The position numbers and the translations under genes are program-made. A stretch of 6,638 nt of DNA, from assembly GCA_017459225.1 (NCBI GenBank), contig JAFUDL010000263.1, forward strand, positions 1-6,638, written 5' to 3'. Source of the DNA: Kiritimatiellia bacterium. GTDB lineage: Bacteria; Verrucomicrobiota; Kiritimatiellia; RFP12; UBA1067. The first letter of the stretch is position 1, and every line of letters starts with the position of its first letter. Below the pieces are notes generated by a model. It saw only the letters and a list, made by a program, of their open reading frames with translations, had not been told where the DNA came from and did not search any database. Of the stretch, positions 1-5,442 are shown piece after piece.

Positions 1-1
1 C

Positions 2-1429
2 TACGCGCACAACACATCGCCCCACCCATACAACCTCGCGATCAGGTCGTGGATGACCGACTGCGTGTTTGACGCTTCTGGATGGCACGCGCCTGCCGGC
101 ACGATGGGCATCATGCTTGCTGGGAACGACGGCTGGATCGTGCGCGGCTGCCATTTCCTAAACCAGCCCGACTCGGGTTCGCCAGACCAGGGGGGCATCG
201 ACTTCGAGGCGCAGGGCGAGAACTGCCTCGTCGACCGCTGCACGTTCCGCAACAACGCTGGCGCTGCGATCGAGGTCCTCGGGCTGATGAGCCCGCAGAC
301 GCGCAACGTGCATATCCGCGCCTGCAAGTTCGACCGCAACAACTGGTCGTACAAGAACGGTCCCGCGGAAATCCAGGTGTGGGGCTCGCCGCATACGGAT
401 GAGGACGTGGCCTGCTCCAACGGACGCATCGAAGGGAACGGCTACGTGCTTGTGCCGGGCGTGCCGTTCTACGTGAACCACTCGCGCACCACGAACGACT
501 GGACGCTCGTGGACAACCGCGAATTCGACTTTGCCGAGGATCTCGACAGGGCCTTCCCGTACGTCGACCCGCCGGAGGTCAGCGCGTGCGGCGAAATCTG
601 GACCGACAGCCGCGTGGCTGCGCTCTCGGCACGCGTGCAGGATGGCCTCGGTAGGGCGGTTTCGATGAAACCGCCGATAACCGGTAGGGCGGTCGCCCCG
701 CGACCGCCGCTTACGCTCGCGTGGGAACAGATCGAGGGGCCGGCCGGCGTCGCGTTCGCGAATCCGTCCGCCGCATGCACAAAGGCTACGTTCCCCGGTG
801 AAGGCGACTACCGCGTGCAGGTGAAGGCCGACAACGGCACACTCTGGCGCACGTCGCGCACTGCGGTGCACGTGCTTCCCGCCGGCGCGCGCACGTTCGG
901 CGCGTGGGACTTTGCCAGGCCGCTAGACGCGCAGGGCTGGCGCGCGGAGAACACGGGCACTTCGTATCGTCACATTCCGGGAAACATCTGGTTCTGGGAC
1001 ACCGAGTCGTTTCCCGTACGGCTCGTATGCGGCGACTACTACGTGATTGCGATGCAGAATGCGGCAGGCGCGTGCCTTGTCTCTCCCGACGACCGCGACA
1101 CGGGCGTCTCCTTCGGCGGCGACTGCGCCAACGCGGTGCGCGTGAAGATGATGAACCACACCGACTCGGCGCGGATGCGCCTCTGGTGGCAGACGGACGC
1201 CGCGCCGGAGTGGAAGGAGGCGAACTCCGCGGCGTTTGACGTGAAGCCGCAGGACACGGACGATGCCGTCTACACCGTGCCGGTGCCTCGCATCGGCGTT
1301 GCGAAGCAGCTGCGACTCTCATTTTCCGCAGATGGTTCGCCCGTCACCGGCACATGCCGCATCGACTACATATGGGCTGGCCATCTGCCGACCGCGGCGA
1401 ATAGTTTTATCCTGGACGAGAAGCGGTGA
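2..1429 (+). CDS. Right-handed parallel beta-helix surface/secreted protein with PKD-like and C-terminal jelly-roll-like domains (5' end outside window)
   Basis: The frame is open from the first base of the window, so the ATG at 53 is an internal Met and the true start lies upstream; 475 residues are visible. Residues 1-185 show irregular beta-helix coils with repeated turns such as GWIVRGCHF, ENCLVDRCTF and RNVHIRACKF, each with a hydrophobic-x-hydrophobic strand and a Cys-x-Phe or similar step followed by Asn-rich turns. About 190-291 resembles a PKD/Ig-like domain: ALSARVQDG, then LTLAWEQIEGPAGVAFANP, then GDYRVQVKADNG. Residues 296-475 (AWDFARPLDAQGW ... CRIDYIWAG) look like a carbohydrate-binding jelly-roll module. 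No catalytic residues can be assigned, because the helix may belong to a lyase or hydrolase or be purely adhesive. Family knowledge suggests an exported glycan-binding or glycan-degrading protein; this is inference. Two 11-residue repeats encoded by DNA palindromes interrupt the PKD-like domain. No sorting signal is evident at the C-terminus. Confidence 0.82.
   Translation, partial: YAHNTSPHPYNLAIRSWMTDCVFDASGWHAPAGTMGIMLAGNDGWIVRGCHFLNQPDSGSPDQGGIDFEAQGENCLVDRCTFRNNAGAAIEVLGLMSPQTRNVHIRACKFDRNNWSYKNGPAEIQVWGSPHTDEDVACSNGRIEGNGYVLVPGVPFYVNHSRTTNDWTLVDNREFDFAEDLDRAFPYVDPPEVSACGEIWTDSRVAALSARVQDGLGRAVSMKPPITGRAVAPRPPLTLAWEQIEGPAGVAFANPSAACTKATFPGEGDYRVQVKADNGTLWRTSRTAVHVLPAGARTFGAWDFARPLDAQGWRAENTGTSYRHIPGNIWFWDTESFPVRLVCGDYYVIAMQNAAGACLVSPDDRDTGVSFGGDCANAVRVKMMNHTDSARMRLWWQTDAAPEWKEANSAAFDVKPQDTDDAVYTVPVPRIGVAKQLRLSFSADGSPVTGTCRIDYIWAGHLPTAANSFILDEKR
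649..714 (+). repeat. Two tandem 33-nt palindromic repeat units inside the beta-helix gene
   Basis: Unit 1 is 649-681 and unit 2 is 682-714. Both begin CGGTAGGGCGGT, share ACCGCCG later on, and agree at 24 of 33 positions. Each contains a perfect 9-bp inverted repeat with a 3-nt loop: 655-663 pairs with 667-675 (loop GAT), and 688-696 pairs with 700-708 (loop CCC). The inner stem pairs differ between the units but remain paired: T-A in unit 1 becomes C-G in unit 2, and the next T-A becomes G-C. The period is a multiple of three, so the reading frame is kept and encodes GRAVSMKPPIT followed by GRAVAPRPPLT. Such units resemble small dispersed palindromic elements (REP-like or MITE-like). Whether they are dispersed in this genome cannot be seen from this window, which holds no third copy. 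Confidence 0.85.
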
Positions 1430-1493
1430 CTTGCCCGTGGAAAAGCCTATTGGTTGATGCTCTAAGTTTTATGCGCAACGAGGGGCGTCTTTT

Positions 1494-1502
1494 TGGTATA
1501 AT
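1494..1502 (+). promoter_or_regulatory. Extended -10 promoter for the thioredoxin-like/lpxK/murJ operon
   Basis: TGGTATAAT combines an exact TATAAT hexamer (1497-1502) with the upstream TGn of an extended -10 element, preceded by a T run (1490-1494). No TTGACA-like -35 box is found at the normal 17-nt spacing (1474-1479 is CGCAAC), which fits an extended -10 promoter that does not need one. Transcription would start near 1508-1510, leaving a leader of about 72 nt before the chosen ATG at 1582. It is the only strong promoter-like site I see ahead of the three co-directional genes. The call is by consensus match only. Confidence 0.65.
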
Positions 1503-1565
1503 GTTGTGCGCAATGGAAAAGGACGTCTTAAAGAGAAGCCTCCAGGAAGGCGAGTTTGGAATTTT

Positions 1566-1574
1566 GAAAGGAAG
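1566..1574 (+). promoter_or_regulatory. Ribosome binding site that sets the start of the thioredoxin-like gene
   Basis: GAAAGGAAG, with the GGA core at 1570-1572, sits 9 nt before the ATG at 1582. This supports that start over the in-frame ATG at 1513, which has no Shine-Dalgarno sequence and lies almost on the predicted transcription start. A second purine-rich stretch, AGGAAGG at 1544-1550, is not followed by a start codon at useful spacing. Confidence 0.6.
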
Positions 1575-1581
1575 CAGATCG

Positions 1582-2607
1582 ATGACTATAAGAAGTGTGT
1601 TCGCCGTGGCAGCGCTGCTCTGCGCCGTCGCGTGCTCGGGCGTGGAGTGGAATGGGTTTTCTGACGAGAACTGGTATTCCGGACGCAAGCTGGACGTTGA
1701 TAGCCTGCGCGGCAAGGTGGTAATGGTGGACGAGTGGGGCGCGATGTGTGGTCCATGCATATCGCTTCTGCCGCGCATGCAGGAGATATGGAATTCTTTC
1801 AAGACCAAGCCGTTTGTGCTTCTAGGATCGCATCGACAGGGGCGTAATGCCGAGGCCGTGGCGGAGCTCGTGAAGAAGCACGGCCTCACGTACCCGATCT
1901 ATCAGGGCGCGGGACTTGTAGGCGAGCCGGACAATGGCGGCGGCGTTCCGTTCATCTACGTGGTCGATGCGCGCGGCAAGGTGGTGTATTCGGGGCGCAA
2001 TGACCGCGATGCCCTGGGCGCGGTGGTGAATGCGCTCAGCGACATGCCGTCGCCCACCGACCTCTGTGGAGGCGTTACGCCGGTGAAGTTCAAGTCGCTC
2101 GCAAGGCAGCTGGTGCTGGGGCGCTCCTGCGAGGGCGCCGTGCGGCAGCTGAAGTCCGCCGCAAAGGGAAGCGACGCCAAGGCGAAGGAGGCCGCCGCAC
2201 TCCTGAAGGCGATAGGCGAAACGCACGACGCGCTCAAGGAGGACATGGAGCGACTGCAGACGAGGCGTCCCGCCGCTGCGCTCGCGGCGATGACGAAGTT
2301 CCGCCAGACGTGGCCGTCGGAGGCGAAGGAGTGCGATGCCAAGTACAAGGAGCTCGCGGCTGATCCGGATGTCGCCAAGTGCGCCAAGGCGCGCGCCGCG
2401 CTTGATGCGTACAGGGACTTCGACCCCAAGACGCCGTATGCCGCGAAGAAGGCGCTTGCAGACGTGAAGGGCGCGCTTGCCGCGCTCGCCTCGCTCGATG
2501 CTAGCAAGAACGCCGCGGTGGCAAAGGAGGCGCGCATATACGCCGAAGAGCTGAAGGACTGCGAGAAGGCGCTCGAGGCGGCGTCCGCACGGCGTGCGCG
2601 CAGATGA
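1582..2607 (+). CDS. Exported thioredoxin-like (TlpA/redoxin-type) protein with helical Ala/Lys-rich C-terminal domain
   Basis: A protein of 341 residues. The start at 1582 is preferred because it has a Shine-Dalgarno sequence and begins a signal peptide (MTIRSVFAVAALLCAVAC). Residue C18 after AVA could be a lipobox cysteine, although Ala at -3 is weak, so ordinary signal peptidase cleavage is equally possible. Residues 35-155 form the thioredoxin-like fold: LRGKVVMVDEWGAM, active-site C56-G-P-C59, and the cis-proline at GGGVP123, followed by FIYVVDARGKVVYSG. Family members act as thiol-disulfide oxidoreductases in the periplasm or at the cell surface. The Trp that normally precedes the first Cys is Met55 here. 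Residues 165-341 are strongly helical, rich in Ala and Lys, and hold further cysteines (C162, C183, C251, C267, C327); I do not recognise this half. The gene precedes lpxK by 33 nt and probably shares its transcript. The substrate is unknown, and a reductase, isomerase or cytochrome-maturation-like role cannot be separated from sequence alone. Confidence 0.85.
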   Translation: MTIRSVFAVAALLCAVACSGVEWNGFSDENWYSGRKLDVDSLRGKVVMVDEWGAMCGPCISLLPRMQEIWNSFKTKPFVLLGSHRQGRNAEAVAELVKKHGLTYPIYQGAGLVGEPDNGGGVPFIYVVDARGKVVYSGRNDRDALGAVVNALSDMPSPTDLCGGVTPVKFKSLARQLVLGRSCEGAVRQLKSAAKGSDAKAKEAAALLKAIGETHDALKEDMERLQTRRPAAALAAMTKFRQTWPSEAKECDAKYKELAADPDVAKCAKARAALDAYRDFDPKTPYAAKKALADVKGALAALASLDASKNAAVAKEARIYAEELKDCEKALEAASARRARR

Positions 2608-2624
2608 CGTGACGCGCGCGGAAC

Positions 2625-2632
2625 AAGGGGAG
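2625..2632 (+). promoter_or_regulatory. lpxK: Strong ribosome binding site for lpxK (GTG start)
   Basis: AAGGGGAG lies 8 nt upstream of the GTG at 2641. Its strength and ideal spacing decide for the GTG start rather than the internal ATGs further down the gene. Confidence 0.7.
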
Positions 2633-2640
2633 ATTCAGAC

Positions 2641-3822
2641 GTGCAGCGGCAGAAGGTCAGCTTTGTAGAACGCCTCGAGCATTCGCTCGTGAAGGTGATT
2701 CAGCAGCCCGGGGCGGACCAGAACCAGCCGGCCGGAATGCGCATGGTGCTTGCCCTGCTCTCAGGAATCTCATGCGTGTTCCGCGCCGTGGTGGCGGTGC
2801 GCTACTTCTTCTACCGCGTGGGCATACTGCGCCGTTTCCCGCTCGGCTGCCAGGTGATATCGATAGGCAACGTCACTGCTGGCGGCACGGGCAAGACGCC
2901 CGTCACCGAGAAGTTCGCACGCGAGCTTTCCGCCGCCGGGCGTAGGGTGGCCATCCTCTCGCGCGGTTACCGCCGCAAGGAGCGTCCGTGGTGGCAGCGC
3001 ATGTTCTCCGACGTGGTGGAGCCGCCTCTCGTAGTCTCGGACGGCAAGCGCATCCGCCTCGACGCCGCTACTGGCGGCGACGAACCCTATATGCTCGCCG
3101 CCAACCTCCCCGGTGTGTGCGTGGTAGTGGACCGCAACCGCGTGAAGGCCGGTCGCTACGCGATCTCTCGCTTCGGATGCGACACGCTTATCCTCGACGA
3201 CGGCTTCCAGTACCAGCGCCTCAAGCACACGCACGAGGTGGTGCTCGTAGACAAGACCAATCCCTTCGGCAACGGCCACATGCTGCCGCGTGGCGTGCTG
3301 CGCGAGCCCGCCAGCCACATCTCGCGCGCCGACTTCATATTCGTCACGAAGAGCGACGGCGACTCAGCCGACGTCATCCGCCGCATCCGCGAATACAACG
3401 ACAAGGCCGAGATCATCGAGTGTCGCCACGCCCCTCGCCTCCTCAAGGACGTGTGGAGCCGCGAGGAGCTTCCCCTCGAATGGCTCAAGGGCAAGACGCT
3501 CACCACCCTCTCGGGCATCGCCGTGCCGCAGGGGTTCGAGGACTCCCTGCGCAAGCTCGGCGCGAAGGTGATCTGGTGCGAGCGCTATGCGGACCACCAC
3601 CGCTACGACTCCTCCGAAATCCTCTACGCGCTCAACAAGACCGCCGACCTTCATGCCGACGCGCTCATAACGACCGAGAAGGACGCCGTTCGCTTCCCCC
3701 GCTTCGAGACGACTCCCGTGCCATGCTACTACCTGCGCGTGGACATAGAAATCCTAAAGGGCGCCGAGAACTTCGCCGCCGCAGTGGACCACATCTGCAA
3801 TGTCAAGCCCAAGCATACTTAA
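2641..3822 (+). CDS. lpxK: Tetraacyldisaccharide 4'-kinase LpxK (lipid A biosynthesis)
   Basis: LpxK uses ATP to phosphorylate the 4' position of tetraacyldisaccharide 1-phosphate, giving lipid IVA, at the cytoplasmic face of the inner membrane. The 393-residue product carries the family signatures in order: a hydrophobic N-terminal anchor (about 36-63) ending YFFYRVGIL, the Walker A loop GNVTAGGTGKTP (76-87), LSRGY (106-110), the GDEP motif (146-149), DDGFQYQRL (186-194), NPFGNGHMLPRG (207-218), DHH (318-320) and TTEKDAVR (344-351). All residues expected for nucleotide binding and catalysis appear present, so the enzyme is probably active. The first 30 or so residues, including a Gln-rich stretch QQPGADQNQ, are a longer N-terminus than I expect for the family. 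It uses a GTG start behind a strong ribosome binding site. Its end overlaps murJ by 23 nt. Of the 31 or so Ala codons, GCC clearly outnumbers GCG, unlike the later part of murJ. Confidence 0.96.
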   Translation: MQRQKVSFVERLEHSLVKVIQQPGADQNQPAGMRMVLALLSGISCVFRAVVAVRYFFYRVGILRRFPLGCQVISIGNVTAGGTGKTPVTEKFARELSAAGRRVAILSRGYRRKERPWWQRMFSDVVEPPLVVSDGKRIRLDAATGGDEPYMLAANLPGVCVVVDRNRVKAGRYAISRFGCDTLILDDGFQYQRLKHTHEVVLVDKTNPFGNGHMLPRGVLREPASHISRADFIFVTKSDGDSADVIRRIREYNDKAEIIECRHAPRLLKDVWSREELPLEWLKGKTLTTLSGIAVPQGFEDSLRKLGAKVIWCERYADHHRYDSSEILYALNKTADLHADALITTEKDAVRFPRFETTPVPCYYLRVDIEILKGAENFAAAVDHICNVKPKHT

Positions 3823-5392
3823 GAACACCGCCGTAGTCGCGTTTCTCACCGCCTGCTCGCGCGTGCTAGGTCTCGTACGCGAGATGCTTCAGAGTCGTCT
3901 TGTGGGCGCCGGCGTGGAGCAGAGCGCCTTCACCGTCGCCTTCGCGATTCCCAACATGGCCCGGCGAATGTTCGGCGAGGGCGCGTTAACCGCTGCCTTC
4001 GTGCCAGTATTCAAGGGCGAACTTGAGGCCGACGCATCGCTTGAACGCGCTCGCCGCCTCTCGCGCGCGGTGATGACGATGACGATGCTCATTCTCGCCG
4101 CAGGAGTCATCCTCGCATGGTGCATAATAGGCGGTGCCTTCTGGTGCGGCGGCGACGCTTTTCTCTCCGGCAAGTGGGGTCTTGCGCTGCGGTATCTGCG
4201 CCTGCTCATTCCCTACATGCTGTTCATCTGCGCGGCGGCGTTCGGGATGGGCGTGATGAACTCGTTCGGACGCTTCGCGGCGGCGGCGCTGATGCCGAGC
4301 ATACTGAACATCGTGTGGATAGTCGCGCTCGCGGTGCTGCTCTTCGTCGTGGGCGATTCGCTTGACGTGCGCGGGAAGGTCGCCGCGATATGCGTTGCGA
4401 TTCTCGTGGCGGGATTTCTGCAGATGGCGTTCATGATGCGCGCGATGGCGAAGAAGGGCATTCCGCCGTGGCCATCCTTCAAGGACTGGCGCAGCGAGAA
4501 CGTGCGCCTCGTGTGGCGCAACATGGCGATTGGATGCGTGGGTGCAGGCGCGGTGCAGATCAACTACATGCTGGACCAGGCGCTGGCCCTCAAGGCGAAC
4601 GAGTGGGCGGCAGGCGTGATCGGCTATGCCGACCGTTTGATGGAGCTGCCGCTTGGAATCGTGGGCACTGCGTTCGGCACAGTGCTTCTGCCCACGCTCT
4701 CCGGATTCTTCGCGCGTGGAGACGAGGATGGCGCGCGCGCTGCGTTCGTTTCGTCCACGCGCAACATGCTGCTCGTGGTGCTGCCCGCGGCAGTCGCGCT
4801 GGTGGTGCTCGCACCGGAGATGACGCGCCTTGTGTACCACGGTGGACGCTTCGACGACGCGGGCGTGGTGCGCGTGGCGCGTGCAGTCGTCTGCTATTCG
4901 ATCGGACTTGCGTTCTTCTGCGTACAGAAGACGCTCACGCCCTGGTTCCAGGCTCAGAAGGACCTTAAGACGCCCCTGAAAATATCGGTGCGGATGGTGT
5001 TTTTGAATGCGGCGTTGAACGTGGCGGCTGTATTCGGACTGCCTGTAGAGTGGCGGCATGTGGGGCTTGCTGCGTCCACCGTGGTTTGCGCCGGAATTTC
5101 GTGTGCGTGGCTTGCGCATGTGGCGCGGCAGCGCAACGGTTCGCTCGGCTGGCGCCGCCTGGCGCGTCCCGTGGCGCTGATGCTCGCGGCCTGTTCCGCG
5201 ATGGCCGCTGCGCTTCTGGGGCTGCGTGCCCTATGCGCGGGCCTGGCCAAGTCGGGGACAGTTGGCGAGATCTCAGCGATGGCAGCATACGTCGTTGTGG
5301 GCGCAGGAGTCTATTTCGCGGTGATGGGCGCGTTCGGACGTGACGTTCTCCTGGGCCTTGTGCGCGATTTCCGCGGCCGTCATAGCCGCTGA
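3800..5392 (+). CDS. murJ: Lipid II flippase MurJ (MviN family)
   Basis: MurJ is a polytopic inner-membrane protein of the MOP exporter superfamily that moves lipid II to the periplasmic side for peptidoglycan synthesis. The product is 530 residues, close to the usual size, with many hydrophobic segments consistent with about 14 membrane helices. Family signatures are SRVLGLVRE (20-28), AFAIPNMARRMFGEGALTAAFVP (47-69), YADRLMELPLGIVGTAFGT (276-294) and the FQAQKDLKTPLKI segment around D388. By recalled alignment to E. coli MurJ, the essential arginines R18, R24, R52 and R270 correspond to R21, R27, R55 and R279. D25 corresponds to E28, and D39 falls on S42. The ATG lies inside the end of lpxK and lacks a strong Shine-Dalgarno sequence, which suggests translational coupling. 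An N-terminal start here leaves the first helix complete. Codon preference changes within the gene near 4150-4200. Confidence 0.97.
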   Translation: MSSPSILKNTAVVAFLTACSRVLGLVREMLQSRLVGAGVEQSAFTVAFAIPNMARRMFGEGALTAAFVPVFKGELEADASLERARRLSRAVMTMTMLILAAGVILAWCIIGGAFWCGGDAFLSGKWGLALRYLRLLIPYMLFICAAAFGMGVMNSFGRFAAAALMPSILNIVWIVALAVLLFVVGDSLDVRGKVAAICVAILVAGFLQMAFMMRAMAKKGIPPWPSFKDWRSENVRLVWRNMAIGCVGAGAVQINYMLDQALALKANEWAAGVIGYADRLMELPLGIVGTAFGTVLLPTLSGFFARGDEDGARAAFVSSTRNMLLVVLPAAVALVVLAPEMTRLVYHGGRFDDAGVVRVARAVVCYSIGLAFFCVQKTLTPWFQAQKDLKTPLKISVRMVFLNAALNVAAVFGLPVEWRHVGLAASTVVCAGISCAWLAHVARQRNGSLGWRRLARPVALMLAACSAMAAALLGLRALCAGLAKSGTVGEISAMAAYVVVGAGVYFAVMGAFGRDVLLGLVRDFRGRHSR

Positions 5393-5442
5393 CTTCTTCT
5401 GCCTCATTTGCCAGTCTGCAGCCAGCGCGGCAAGATTAGAAG
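5393..5442. terminator. Weak candidate bidirectional hairpin between convergent murJ and lptD
   Basis: The 43 bp between the two stop codons contain nested inverted repeats: CTTCT (5396-5400) with AGAAG (5438-5442), and TTGCC (5408-5412) with GGCAA (5429-5433). The two stem parts are separated by unequal internal loops and a 16-nt apex. There is no U tract on either side, so this is not a canonical intrinsic terminator; it is listed because some transcription stop is needed between convergent genes. Confidence 0.2.

Noticed and set aside
186..194. Tyr instead of His in the LpxK DDGFQ-H motif (residue positions given, DDGFQYQRL)
   Set aside because: Aromatic or His variation at that position is, as I recall, tolerated across LpxK proteins, and all other motifs are intact.
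158..871. Minus-strand open frame opposite the beta-helix gene
   Set aside because: Arg/Val/Ala-rich shadow without recognisable features; the plus frame has clear beta-helix and PKD-like patterns and stays open to the window edge.
1387..1408. Possible terminator of the beta-helix gene (GCCG/CGGC followed by TTTT)
   Set aside because: The stem is only 4 bp, the T run is 4 nt and some 7 nt away from the stem, and all of it lies before the stop codon.
1538..1551. Small hairpin GCCT/AGGC in the leader of the thioredoxin-like gene
   Set aside because: A 4-bp stem alone is expected by chance; no riboswitch-like conserved core or attenuator pattern is visible.
2596..2619. GCGCGC inverted repeat around the stop codon of the thioredoxin-like gene
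   Set aside because: Alternating GC runs are frequent in this DNA, the loop is 12 nt, and no U tract follows, so it is not supported as a terminator; continuous transcription into lpxK is more likely.
2988..3836. Long plus-strand open frame in another phase across lpxK
   Set aside because: The translation is Arg/Pro/His-rich with no motifs, whereas the overlapping lpxK frame carries all LpxK signatures.
3986..5119. Long minus-strand open frame opposite murJ
   Set aside because: It is an antisense shadow of a GC-rich gene: His/Arg-rich, low-complexity translation with no recognisable domain, while the plus strand encodes clear MurJ motifs.
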